In this document: positions 16,715 to 24,326 of the stretch, in pieces
Layout: every line of letters begins with the position of its first letter
Position numbering within the stretch: the first letter of the stretch is position 1
From: Armatimonadota bacterium
GTDB taxonomy: Bacteria; Armatimonadota; Fervidibacteria; Fervidibacterales; Fervidibacteraceae
DNA: 35,904 bases
NCBI GenBank assembly: GCA_025060305.1
Contig: JANXCD010000004.1
Span: forward strand, 1-35,904
Direction: 5' to 3'
Translations under genes and position numbers: made by a program
Notes under the pieces: model-generated
Databases searched by the model: none
Told to the model about the DNA's origin: nothing
The model's input: only the letters and a program-made list of their open reading frames with translations

Positions 16715-17371
16715 AGAACTTTGCGAAAATTGAACCATCAAAGTGAACATTCCAAAAACGAGAGAATGTAGCAATATGGGCGCTAAGCATGATTTGGTTC
16801 GCCAAGCAATTAGGCACAATATTACACCTGCAAGGAAAGAGCCAACTAATTCTGGAAAAGGTTTGCCCCAATGGCTGAGCCCGAACAAAAGAGTTGAAAA
16901 ACCTATTGCAGCCCAAACCTTTAGTTTTTTCGGTAACAACTCGTTTTCGGTTGGTTTGCCTGCTATTCCGAAAAGCAAAAAGCCCCTAAACAAAAACTCC
17001 CAACCAATCATGTAAGCGAATAGCGAAAGCCAAAAAAGAAATGGCGAACTTTTGTGAAAGGAGACAATCATTGAGTAGTAAGCCTGAAACTCAGTCTGAA
17101 AGGATGCCCAAAGCCCGAACCCGAACATGATCAAAAGACCGAGCAAAATGCTTGCAATCCCAAATCGCCAGTCGCCCAACCTTAATCCCAAATCTTTTGC
17201 CTTCAAACCCAAAGCAAGGGAAACACCCAAAGGCAGTAGGAGACCACAAAAGAAACCCCAAAAACTCCATTGAACCCAATGAATGCGTTGGTTGTAAGGT
17301 GCAAAGTAGCAAGCGAGCGTCAGCAGAACTCCGTTAACGGCTATCACAAAGGCTTTCGCAGCATCAGCCAT
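16712..17371 (-). CDS. CPBP-family intramembrane protease-like protein
   Basis: About 219 residues with seven or so membrane helices. Three CPBP (Abi/CAAX-like) motifs are present: GWEFLFRG (motif 1, with W in place of the first Glu of EExxxR), FGLSHW (motif 2, FxxxH) and LHSLVFG (motif 3). These residues bind the catalytic metal in active members, and the changed first Glu is tolerated in many homologues. Substrate unknown. The ATG at 17371 follows AAAGGAG, and the track's TTG at 17377 is less likely. The TAA stop lies in the terminal inverted repeat of MITE copy 2. The gene ends 16 bases downstream of the lytic transglycosylase start region and follows it on the same strand. Confidence 0.78.
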   Translation of the reverse strand: MADAAKAFVIAVNGVLLTLACYFAPYNQRIHWVQWSFWGFFCGLLLPLGVSLALGLKAKDLGLRLGDWRFGIASILLGLLIMFGFGLWASFQTEFQAYYSMIVSFHKSSPFLFWLSLFAYMIGWEFLFRGFLLFGIAGKPTENELLPKKLKVWAAIGFSTLLFGLSHWGKPFPELVGSFLAGVILCLIAWRTKSCLAPILLHSLVFGMFTLMVQFSQSS

Positions 17372-17386
17372 TTTCAACCGCTCCTT

Positions 17387-18355
17387 TCATTGACCGCAAA
17401 GTTTCTGATACAACTTCAAAACCTTTTGCACATACCTTGGCGTGATGTTGTTTTGTGGAATTCCACCTGCTTTGATGACAGCATTCGGACCTGCATTGTA
17501 GGCAGCCAAAGCAAGTTCAAGAGAACCAAACCTGTCAAGTTGTTGACGAAGGTATTGAACACATCCATCAATGTTTTGAACGGGGTCGTAAGGGTTAACT
17601 CCAAGCCCAGCAGCAGTTTCAGGCTTTAATTGTCCAAGCCCTATTTCGCCTTTCTTGCCAACTGCCTCTGGCTTGAAAGAAGATTCGCAAGCGATAACTG
17701 CAACAACCAAGCGAGGGTCAATTCCCCTTTGTATGCTTGACCTTAGAATTGAAGCGGCAATGATTTCGGCTTGTTCATCGGGCAAGTTGGGATTAAAAAA
17801 CTTTGCAGCAGCCTTATAATGTGGCAGTAGCCTTTTCACCTCTGTCTCAACAGGGTCAATAGTTGCAATCCTTTCCCTCAAAGAGTCTAAACCTCTTGAA
17901 GCCAATTGCTTTTCCCTCAAATTGAGTGCAGAGCCTTGACGAGAAGGTGAAGCAGGTGCGCTCGGTTGCGGGTTTATGTTTTGCTGGCTTAGCACGGAAA
18001 CTGGCGATTGTGAAGAGACATGATAGATGAAAGGGTTCGTCGCAATTTCAGGTGGCTTATATGGGCTTATCTTTTCAATCCAAAAACTTCCATCAAATTC
18101 ACGCTTATAGTAAATTGTCACATCAATCCCACTGCGAACCCATTGAGGCATTTTGTCTGGATGAGTGTGTAGGAAAGTCACAATTTGGTTATGAGATAAA
18201 ACAGCCACAGTTACTCTGCTAAGCCCGACGATAATTCCCTTGATAGTTCCATCCAACCTTTCGGTTGAACTTAAGTCATTTTCTTGTGACCAACCAAAAG
18301 GACTACAAACCAACAAAAAAGCCACTCCCAAACTAAACCGATATCGCACAGCCAT
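17387..18355 (-). CDS. Secreted lytic transglycosylase (SLT domain)
   Basis: An N-terminal signal peptide (FSLGVAFLLVCSPFGWSQ) is followed by an OB-like or beta region (about 35-100), a low-complexity linker rich in S, P and Q, and a C-terminal SLT domain. The catalytic glutamate lies in ACESSFKPEA, followed by GEIGLGQLKPETA and LALAAYNAGP, all hallmarks of soluble lytic transglycosylases. It cleaves peptidoglycan in the periplasm. The start is uncertain: ATG 18355 is close to GGAGGGTG, and a GTG at 18349 has better spacing. A truncated MITE lies immediately upstream and may affect its promoter. Confidence 0.88.
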   Translation of the reverse strand: MAVRYRFSLGVAFLLVCSPFGWSQENDLSSTERLDGTIKGIIVGLSRVTVAVLSHNQIVTFLHTHPDKMPQWVRSGIDVTIYYKREFDGSFWIEKISPYKPPEIATNPFIYHVSSQSPVSVLSQQNINPQPSAPASPSRQGSALNLREKQLASRGLDSLRERIATIDPVETEVKRLLPHYKAAAKFFNPNLPDEQAEIIAASILRSSIQRGIDPRLVVAVIACESSFKPEAVGKKGEIGLGQLKPETAAGLGVNPYDPVQNIDGCVQYLRQQLDRFGSLELALAAYNAGPNAVIKAGGIPQNNITPRYVQKVLKLYQKLCGQ

Positions 18356-18377
18356 CACCCTCCAGTGACCAAGAGAA

Positions 18378-18436
18378 GCAAAAATCCAACAATCAGGCAG
18401 ATTTTATCCGCTACTACCTTCAATTGCTCAGCCTAA
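18378..18436 (+). mobile_element. Partial MITE (right half only)
   Basis: It begins at gcaaaaatccaac in the internal spacer, continues with the second hairpin (ggcagattttatccgc) and ends at CAATTGCTCAGCCTAA, similar to the right terminal repeat. The left half is missing. It lies 38 bases from MITE copy 3, in the same orientation, upstream of the lytic transglycosylase. Confidence 0.55.
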
Positions 18437-18473
18437 AGGATGACACACAAAACAATAAAAAGTCAACACTCCT

Positions 18474-18594
18474 TAGGGCTTAGGCGGTTGTGAATGTTTT
18501 GTAGGGGCAGACAATAGTCTGCCCGAAAAAATCACTGCAAAAATTCAACAAATCGGGCGGATTTCATTCGCTACATCCAACTGAGTAACTCCTA
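18474..18594 (+). mobile_element. MITE copy 3 (121 bp)
   Basis: Left end TAGGGCTTAGGCGGTTG (18474-18490) and right end CAACTGAGTAACTCCTA (18578-18594) match copy 1 at 14 and 15 of 17. The first hairpin is perfect (GGGCAGAC/GTCTGCCC); the second is CGGGCGGATTTCATTCGC. Possible decayed target duplication ACTC on both sides. The right part lies inside the nadC reading frame. Confidence 0.72.
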
Positions 18595-19441
18595 ACTCAA
18601 TTTCCATGCTGATGTCAAGGGCAGGTGCAGAATGAGTTAGAGCACCAACAGAGATAAAATCAACACCAATTTGAGCGATTGCCTCAATGTTTTGCAAATT
18701 AACCCTCCCTGAAACTTCCAAAAGCGGTCTCCTTTTGCCTTTACCTTCACACCATTCTTCAATGAACTTAACAGCCCTTTGCAATTCATCAAGGGTAAAG
18801 TTGTCAAGCAGAATTGCATCTATATCGCATTCAAGAGCCTCAAGGATTTGCTCAAAGTTTTGGACTTCAACTTCAATGCGCAAGAGATGATGGGCTTTCG
18901 CTTTAACTCTTTTGATTGCTTCGGTAATGCTTCCAGCAACTCGTATGTGGTTGTCTTTCACAAGCACACCATCAGAAAGGGAAAAGCGGTGATTGAAGCC
19001 TCCACCGCATCGGACAGCATATTTTTCCAAAGCACGAAGCAAAGGCGTCGTTTTTCTCGTATCAAGTATTCGGACACCGTAAGGCATGACCCTTTCAACA
19101 AAATTTCTCGTCAAAGTGGCAATGCCAGAAAGGCGCTGAAGAAAGTTCAAAGCAGTCCTTTCGCCCATTAAAAGTGCTTTCAATTTACCTTCAACTTTCG
19201 CAATAGTTTTGCCTGCGTCCAACCAATCGCCGTCCTTAACGAAAGTAGTTGTCACTGACTGCTCATCAAGTAAGGTGAAAACCCTCTCAATGATAGGCAA
19301 GCCACAAATGACTCCATCTTGTTTCAGAACAATGACGGCGCTTCCCTTTTGATTTTCCGAAACGATTGCTTCCGTTGTGATGTCGCCAAAGGGCAAATCT
19401 TCTTGTAGGGCTTGGAGAATCAAATCGTCAAGCCATTTCAT
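18545..19441 (-). CDS. nadC: Nicotinate-nucleotide pyrophosphorylase (carboxylating)
   Basis: The 298-residue protein shows the NadC series: EDLPFGDITTEA, RTALNFLQRLSGIAT, DTRKTTPLLRALEKYAVRCGG, SDGVLVKDNHI, IEVEVQNFEQ, LLDNF, LEVSGRVN and ISVGALTHSAPALDIS. It converts quinolinate and PRPP into nicotinate mononucleotide in de novo NAD synthesis. The start is ATG 19441 after GGGGAGGAAG. The last 16-17 residues (from about LGVTQLDVANEI) and the TGA stop are encoded by MITE copy 3; NadC normally ends soon after ALDIS. nadA and nadB are not in the window. Confidence 0.93.
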   Translation of the reverse strand: MKWLDDLILQALQEDLPFGDITTEAIVSENQKGSAVIVLKQDGVICGLPIIERVFTLLDEQSVTTTFVKDGDWLDAGKTIAKVEGKLKALLMGERTALNFLQRLSGIATLTRNFVERVMPYGVRILDTRKTTPLLRALEKYAVRCGGGFNHRFSLSDGVLVKDNHIRVAGSITEAIKRVKAKAHHLLRIEVEVQNFEQILEALECDIDAILLDNFTLDELQRAVKFIEEWCEGKGKRRPLLEVSGRVNLQNIEAIAQIGVDFISVGALTHSAPALDISMEIELGVTQLDVANEIRPIC

Positions 19442-19822
19442 TTTTCTCGCTTCCTCCCCATGCAAAACTTTTGATGTTTTTAGGTCTTAATCAATGTTGG
19501 AGCGAAAGATTAGTCTCAGTGGCAATTGAGACCTAACTGAAATTATAAGGTCAAATTTCATCCGTTCCTTCCAATCCGCTTCCTTCCTTTGCCAAACTTG
19601 GCATTGACTAAACTTGCGACAGTGTTAAACTTTTTGCGACAAAAGAGATGCGAGTGAAGTCTCAATTTTGTTAGGTTGGAAGGTTGCTTAATTGATGGGT
19701 TGAAAGTGCAGCGGTAAAGAGAATTCTGTTTTATCTGTGAAAGGATTGATAGAAGGGTTATAGTAACAAAGCCGTGAGTAAAGAGCGAAAAACCTTCAAG
19801 CAAAGAGTTTCGCTTTCCTTAA
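19442..19822. other. Intergenic region with nested inverted repeats, no gene
   Basis: TTAGGTCT (19480-19487) can pair with AGACCTAA (19529-19536), while GTCTCA (19513-19518) can pair with TGAGAC (19527-19532). The two pairings share bases and exclude each other. The region is upstream of nadC on the minus strand. The 81-residue ORF at 19558-19803 shows no family features and I do not count it as a gene. Confidence 0.4.
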
Positions 19823-20995
19823 TCATTCTCCTTTTGCTGCTTGCTCAAAGGCATTCAAGGTCAAGCGGGCAGTTCTTTCCCATGAAAATTGCTTCACTCT
19901 CTCAAAGCCTTTTTGCCGAAGGGTTTTTCGCACATCTTCATTCTTCAAAATAAAATTCAGTGCATCCGATAATGCCTCCACACTTGTTGGTGGGAAAGTT
20001 ATTGCTGCATCGCCCACAACTTCTGGAAGCGCAGGCGAGTTGCTGCAAATAACGGGCGTTCCACATGCCATCGCTTCTAATGGTGGCAAACCAAAACCTT
20101 CAGCCAATGAAGGATAGACAAAAACTTCAGCGCCACTCATCAAAGGTGGCAAGTCATCGGCTGGAACATATTCAGTGTGAATTACACGATTTTGCAAACC
20201 CAAACTTTCTATTTCAGCAAAGACAGGTTCACTATACCAACCACGAGCACCAACCAAGACAAGGAGATGAGGAAAGTCTTTACGAATTTTAGCGAAAGCA
20301 TGCAAAAGAGTAATCACATTTTTGCGAGGCTCAATTGTTCCGACGAAAAGAATGTAAGGCTTGCTCAAACCATATTTGCTCCGAATACTGGCGATGCTTT
20401 CGGGAAGTTGTGGGTAAAAACGCTTGTCAGCAGCGAGTGGCGTGACAGTAATGCATTGGGAGTTAAAACCCAACCACTCAACTAATTGCCTCTTAACGGC
20501 TTCCGAAAAGGTGAGCAAATGCTTTGCTCTCTTTGCCCAAAGCAAGGTGAGTAGACTTACACGAACAGAAGTTGGAAGGTGAAAGTGAGGCAAAGTCAAA
20601 GGCGTTAAGTCAAAGATCGTCAAAACTAATGCCCCTCTCCGATGAGGCAAGAAAGGATAGAAAGGCGAAAAGTAAACTTGAGGGTTGTTGAAAAGCCAAT
20701 CGGCTAAGGGCAAAAAAGCAAATTTCAAAAGGAAGGAACGCATTTTGGGGTGATGAAAAAGACGAGTTGGAAAACGAGTTAAATGCACTTGCACTCTGTC
20801 AGACAAATCCGAAGGCGGTTGAAAAGGGCGAAGGTAAGGTGGCATTTTGACCATGCAACCATGCCAAACAATGTATCGGTTTTGGTCATCAATTTTCAGC
20901 AAGGTTTTAAGCAACTGACTTGTGTAAATGCCTGGTCCTGTTGGGCGATGGAATATTTCTAACGGCGCATAAAATAGGATGTTCACTGGTTCCAT
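19823..20995 (-). CDS. GT4-family (GT-B) glycosyltransferase
   Basis: The protein of about 390 residues has a GT-B fold. The N-terminal domain has GPGIYTSQLLKTL, the second domain begins at PYILFVGTIEPRKN, and the donor-binding region EGFGLPPLEAMACGTPVI includes the E-x7-E motif. Family members add sugars from nucleotide donors to cell-surface polysaccharides or LPS in the cytoplasm. Sugar and acceptor are unknown. The ATG at 20995 lies close to GAGGAG. It is the divergent counterpart of the related GT4 at 21640, with an FkbM methyltransferase remnant between, a typical surface-glycan layout. Confidence 0.87.
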   Translation of the reverse strand: MEPVNILFYAPLEIFHRPTGPGIYTSQLLKTLLKIDDQNRYIVWHGCMVKMPPYLRPFQPPSDLSDRVQVHLTRFPTRLFHHPKMRSFLLKFAFLPLADWLFNNPQVYFSPFYPFLPHRRGALVLTIFDLTPLTLPHFHLPTSVRVSLLTLLWAKRAKHLLTFSEAVKRQLVEWLGFNSQCITVTPLAADKRFYPQLPESIASIRSKYGLSKPYILFVGTIEPRKNVITLLHAFAKIRKDFPHLLVLVGARGWYSEPVFAEIESLGLQNRVIHTEYVPADDLPPLMSGAEVFVYPSLAEGFGLPPLEAMACGTPVICSNSPALPEVVGDAAITFPPTSVEALSDALNFILKNEDVRKTLRQKGFERVKQFSWERTARLTLNAFEQAAKGE

Positions 20996-21149
20996 CACTC
21001 CTCGGCGCTAACTTTTTAGCGTCATTTGCTCACATCGCCAAAATAAGTATGGCTAACCAACTCTTTTCCGAACATTGAAGCCAAAAGAGTGGTGACGGAT
21101 AAGTGTGTGTCCGCATTTGGCGCTTTCTCAAAAAGCCTTGGTCGACTAA

Positions 21150-21630
21150 AAAACAATCATTGCGCTATCATTTCAAGAGAGTTTGGAACTTGATTTTTCC
21201 TTTCCTCCCCTACCTGTCCGTTTGACCTTTGGGGCATGGTTTTTGACTTGGAACGACCTTTTTGGTGATGGCATTTTCATCGCTTGTGACCACGAACCTA
21301 AAGAACGAACTTTCGTGTAAAGTTTTTTGAGGGAAGGGATGACCGACATAGATACTGGCGCTCACCAAGGCTTTTACACTTTGCTATCGTCACTGAAGGT
21401 TGGTCCTGAAGGGAAATTAATTGCTTTTGAACTTTCCCCGAGGGGACGACAAAATTTGATTTGGAACTCGCATTAAGGGACTTGGCTTCTATTGGTTCGT
21501 CCCCATTGGGGACGGGAAATTGTCTCCTTCATCCGATGACACTGAAACCTTTGACAGTAACTTTGTAGCAGTGCCCGAAGAACGAATAAGAGAGATGACA
21601 ACTTTTATCATTGAGCAGACCTTGAGGTGA
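21150..21630 (+). pseudogene. Decayed FkbM-family methyltransferase
   Basis: This fills the 640-base gap between the two glycosyltransferases and is missed by the ORF track. One frame (21150-21476) reads FGAWFLTWNDLFGDGIF, then EPKERTFV, a TAA stop (21318-21320), SFLREGMTDIDTGAHQGFY, TLL, KVGPEGKLIAFELSPRGRQNL and a second TAA (21474). A shifted frame (21478-21630) continues LGFYWFVPIGDGK, then NFVAVPEERIREM, ending in TGA. The GM-T-hIDhGA-xxGhYTLL and VGPEGKhIAFE-SPR series is the SAM-binding core of FkbM methyltransferases. The large middle part of the domain is missing, so the copy has an internal deletion, a frame change and two in-frame stops. A palindrome CGTCCCC-ATT-GGGGACG (21498-21514) sits near the deletion. 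Confidence 0.72.
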
Positions 21631-21639
21631 AAATGTGAA

Positions 21640-22740
21640 ATGGCTCATATAGCCTTAGATGCCAGACCCCTTGTCAAAACCAAAAGGACAGGGGTGGAAA
21701 ATGTTAGTGCTCAGTTTGCCCGATTGATATTGAATGCGACTGACCGACACATTTGGCACTTTTATTTCACAGAGCCACCTAAAGAAACTTTTTCGCCTTT
21801 TATTCGTTGGCGCTATTATCGTGGTCCTGCATGGATGCGCCTAATTGTTCCCATCTGGCTTTGGTGCGACCGCATTGACCTTGTGCACTTTTACCTAAGT
21901 TATGTCCCAACTTTGGCTCGTTGGACACCTGCTAAGACTATGGTGACAGTTTGCGATGTTATGTGGTTGGATGACATAAACTTTATTGACCCACCTAGCC
22001 GAAAATTCATACTCAAAGGGGTTCTACCATCGCTTCAAAAACGCACAGACCATTTTATTGCCATCTCGGAAGCCACTAAACTTGAATTGATGAGCAAATT
22101 GGGAATCCCCTCAGAGCGCATTAGCATTGTTCTGCCTTACACTGACGAAAGTTGGCGACCCTACCCTGATGCTAAGGAAGCAGTGCGAAAGTTTTATGGC
22201 TTGGACAAAGATTTTTTCTTGTTTGTTGGCACAGCAAAACCTAACAAGAATGTTGGACGGTTGTTAGATGCCTTTGCTGGGCTGCGGTCAAAGTATCCTG
22301 AAGCGCAGTTGGTTATGGCTGGTTTTGTTTTGCCCTTTTGGAACGAGACACAACGCATTTTGAAGGGAGAGCCAGGAGTCCGTTGGTTGGAATATGTCCC
22401 TGATGAACATTTACCTTTGCTTTACAGTTCATGCATAGCACTTGTTTCTCCATCAATCAATGAAGGTTTCGGGTTGCCGCTGCTTGAGGCGATGGCTTGT
22501 GGTGCTGCCGTTATTGCTGGGAACACTGGCGCTCAACCTGAAGTGGTTGGTGATGCTGGTTTGCTTGTTGAACCATTTAACACTGAAGCCATATTTGAAG
22601 CCATGTTGGCTCTTTGGGAAGATGCTTCTTTGAGAGCCAAACTGAAACAAAGGGCAATTGAGCGGGCAAAAATTTTCAATATGCAGCAAACTTTATCACA
22701 ACTTTTGAGTGCTTACGAAGAAGCCTTGAAGTTAAGATGA
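21640..22740 (+). CDS. GT4-family (GT-B) glycosyltransferase
   Basis: The 366-residue GT-B protein starts with IALDARPLVKTKRTGVENV. Its second domain opens at FFLFVGTAKPNKN and carries EGFGLPLLEAMACGAAVI with the E-x7-E donor-binding motif. It is paralogous in plan to the divergent gene at 19823. It likely elongates an LPS or surface glycan in the cytoplasm. The start ATG follows GAGGTGA with somewhat long spacing. Its stop (22738-22740) lies just before the lpxC start, and an ATGA overlap exists with the longer lpxC frame, so the two genes are probably cotranscribed. Confidence 0.88.
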   Translation: MAHIALDARPLVKTKRTGVENVSAQFARLILNATDRHIWHFYFTEPPKETFSPFIRWRYYRGPAWMRLIVPIWLWCDRIDLVHFYLSYVPTLARWTPAKTMVTVCDVMWLDDINFIDPPSRKFILKGVLPSLQKRTDHFIAISEATKLELMSKLGIPSERISIVLPYTDESWRPYPDAKEAVRKFYGLDKDFFLFVGTAKPNKNVGRLLDAFAGLRSKYPEAQLVMAGFVLPFWNETQRILKGEPGVRWLEYVPDEHLPLLYSSCIALVSPSINEGFGLPLLEAMACGAAVIAGNTGAQPEVVGDAGLLVEPFNTEAIFEAMLALWEDASLRAKLKQRAIERAKIFNMQQTLSQLLSAYEEALKLR

Positions 22741-22766
22741 ACGCTCAGTTTTTAGGTGACAGAGAA

Positions 22767-23633
22767 ATGACTTGCAAGACTTTGAGCAAAAGCGTAAGGG
22801 TTGAAGGCATAGGTTTGCACACAGGCGAAAAATCAGTAGTTTGGCTTCATCCAGCCGATACTCAGACAGGGATTTTGTTTTGTGTCAGAAATTCACAAGG
22901 GGAAGCGACAATTCCTGCCTTCGTGCCTTTTGTAGCGGATACTAAGCGTCGTGTTTCGCTTCAAAAGGATGGAGTGACAATTCAAACAGTTGAACACTTG
23001 CTGGCAGCATCCTTTGGCTTTGGTTTGACCGATTTAATCGTTGAGGTTTACGGCTCTGAAATTCCTATTGGCGATGGTAGTGCGCAAGTTTGGATTGACG
23101 CTTTTAAGGAAACAGGAACGGTTGACTTGGGCGAAATTGCTCCCTTTTTCGTTCCTCAAAAAGTCTCAGTTGAATGTGGCGAAGCGGTTATGGTTGTTGA
23201 GCCAAGTGATGACTTCAAAGCCCATTATGTTTTTGTAACGAAACACCCACTGGTTGGTGTGCAAGAGGCGAGTTTTGATTTGCAAACTGACGACTTTGCA
23301 AAGGAAATTGCACCAGCGAGGACTTTTGGCTTTATTGAAGAAGTTCAAAACTTGTGGAAGCAAGGTTTAGCGAGAGGCGGAAGTTTAGAAAACGCAATTG
23401 TCGTCTTTACCGACCGTTATTCAGCACCACTTAGGTTTAACAATGAACTTGCCCGACACAAGTTGTTAGACTTAATGGGCGATTTGATGCTTCTTGGATT
23501 TAGGCTTAAAGCGAAAGTTCAAGCCCGTTCAAGCGGTCACACCTTGCACTTTAAGATGTGCCAAAATTTATGGCGACAGGTGGAACAGGAGGCGAGTGCG
23601 AGATGGTTGAAACACCGTGCAACTTGGATGTGA
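22767..23633 (+). CDS. lpxC: UDP-3-O-acyl-N-acetylglucosamine deacetylase
   Basis: LpxC carries out the committed step of lipid A synthesis with a zinc-bound water. Visible motifs are VEGIGLHTG, TVEHLLAA (first zinc histidine), IGDGSAQ, ARTFGF, FNNELARHKLLDLMGDL (second histidine and zinc aspartate) and the general base histidine in SSGHTLHF. I place the start at ATG 22767 (MTCKTLSKSVRVEG) after AGGTGA at about 7 bases, as in typical LpxC; the track's ATG 22737 adds ten residues. Length 288 residues is normal. It overlaps the fabZ start by about 31 bases. Confidence 0.93.
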   Translation: MTCKTLSKSVRVEGIGLHTGEKSVVWLHPADTQTGILFCVRNSQGEATIPAFVPFVADTKRRVSLQKDGVTIQTVEHLLAASFGFGLTDLIVEVYGSEIPIGDGSAQVWIDAFKETGTVDLGEIAPFFVPQKVSVECGEAVMVVEPSDDFKAHYVFVTKHPLVGVQEASFDLQTDDFAKEIAPARTFGFIEEVQNLWKQGLARGGSLENAIVVFTDRYSAPLRFNNELARHKLLDLMGDLMLLGFRLKAKVQARSSGHTLHFKMCQNLWRQVEQEASARWLKHRATWM

Positions 23634-24058
23634 GGCAAATTCAGGAGTTGTTGGCTCATCGTTTCCCATTCCTGATGGTGGATAAAGTGATAGAACTTGA
23701 ACCTGGTAAAAAAGCCGTCGGAGTCAAGTGTGTGACTTTCAATGAGTGGTTCTTTCAAGGTCACTTTCCCAACGAGCCTGTTATGCCTGGTGTGATGATT
23801 CTTGAGAGTATGGCTCAAGTTGGCGGAATAGCCATTTTGAGTGCACCAGAGAACAAAGGCTTGAATGGCTATCTTGTAGGCATTGAAAAGGCACGATTTA
23901 GACAACCTGTCTTACCTGGTGACCAATTGATTGTTTGTGCAGAAGTTACAGCCATCAAAACGAACATCTGTTTTGTTAAGGCTGAAGCCTTCGTTAACGA
24001 CCGTTTAGTAGCAGAAGCGACAATGACAATGGCTTTGAGAATACAAGGGAACGAGTGA
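23603..24058 (+). CDS. fabZ: (3R)-hydroxyacyl-ACP dehydratase FabZ
   Basis: The 151-residue protein has LLAHRFPFLMVDKV, GHFPNEPVMPGVMILESMAQ with the catalytic histidine and glutamate, and IEKARFRQPVLPGDQL, all typical FabZ. It dehydrates 3-hydroxyacyl-ACP in fatty acid synthesis and competes with LpxA for the hydroxyacyl substrate, which explains its common linkage to lipid A genes. The start is ATG 23603 after ACAGGAGG; the track's start at 23558 adds 15 residues. The overlap with lpxC implies coupling; in Bacteroidetes the two domains are fused. Confidence 0.93.
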   Translation: MVETPCNLDVRQIQELLAHRFPFLMVDKVIELEPGKKAVGVKCVTFNEWFFQGHFPNEPVMPGVMILESMAQVGGIAILSAPENKGLNGYLVGIEKARFRQPVLPGDQLIVCAEVTAIKTNICFVKAEAFVNDRLVAEATMTMALRIQGNE

Positions 24059-24063
24059 ATTCT

Positions 24064-24099
24064 TTACCGCAAAATAAGTGCTAAAATGTTATGCGGTAA
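24064..24099 (+). promoter_or_regulatory. Inverted repeat enclosing an extended -10, upstream of tRNA-Ser
   Basis: TTACCGCA (24064-24071) and TGCGGTAA (24092-24099) pair perfectly. The loop contains TGcTAAAAT (24079-24087), an extended -10 with 5 of 6 to TATAAT and about 25 bases before the tRNA. No good -35 is seen. It could be the tRNA promoter inside an operator-like palindrome, or a hairpin at the end of fabZ. Confidence 0.45.
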
Positions 24100-24112
24100 T
24101 TTCAGTCAGGTC

Positions 24113-24202
24113 GGAGGGGTTGGGGAGCCAGGCACCCCGCCGGACTTGAAATCCGGGCGCCCGTGAAGAACGGGTTCGCGGGTTCGAATCCCGCCCCCTC
24201 CG
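24113..24202 (+). tRNA. tRNA-Ser(UGA)
   Basis: Acceptor stem GGAGGGG/CCCCTCC (24113-24119 with 24195-24201), D stem GGGG/CCCC, anticodon stem CCGGA/TCCGG with loop cttgaaa and anticodon TGA at 24147-24149, long variable arm with stem CCCG/CGGG, and T arm GCGGG-ttcgaat-CCCGC. Discriminator is G. The long variable arm and UGA anticodon (reads UCA/UCN) identify serine. The CCA end is not encoded. It stands alone between fabZ and radC. Confidence 0.95.
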
Positions 24203-24326
24203 CTGAATTTTTGATTTTCATTATTGGTTCTCTGCCGAAATTTTGTTGATGCCTCAATGAGCGACCAACAAAATTTGCATTAAAGAGCGAAAAAATTTTT
24301 TATTGTCGTCAGGAGAGTGGGAAGAA

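Noticed and set aside
19558-19803. 81-residue ORF between nadC and the GT4
   Set aside because: Low-complexity composition, no motif, no ribosome site.
24113-24202. tRNA-Sec (selC), suggested by the long variable arm and the TGA near the anticodon
   Set aside because: The 7-base loop cttgaaa places TGA itself as the anticodon, which reads UCA serine codons; selenocysteine needs TCA. Acceptor (7 bp) and T stem (5 bp) lengths are those of tRNA-Ser.
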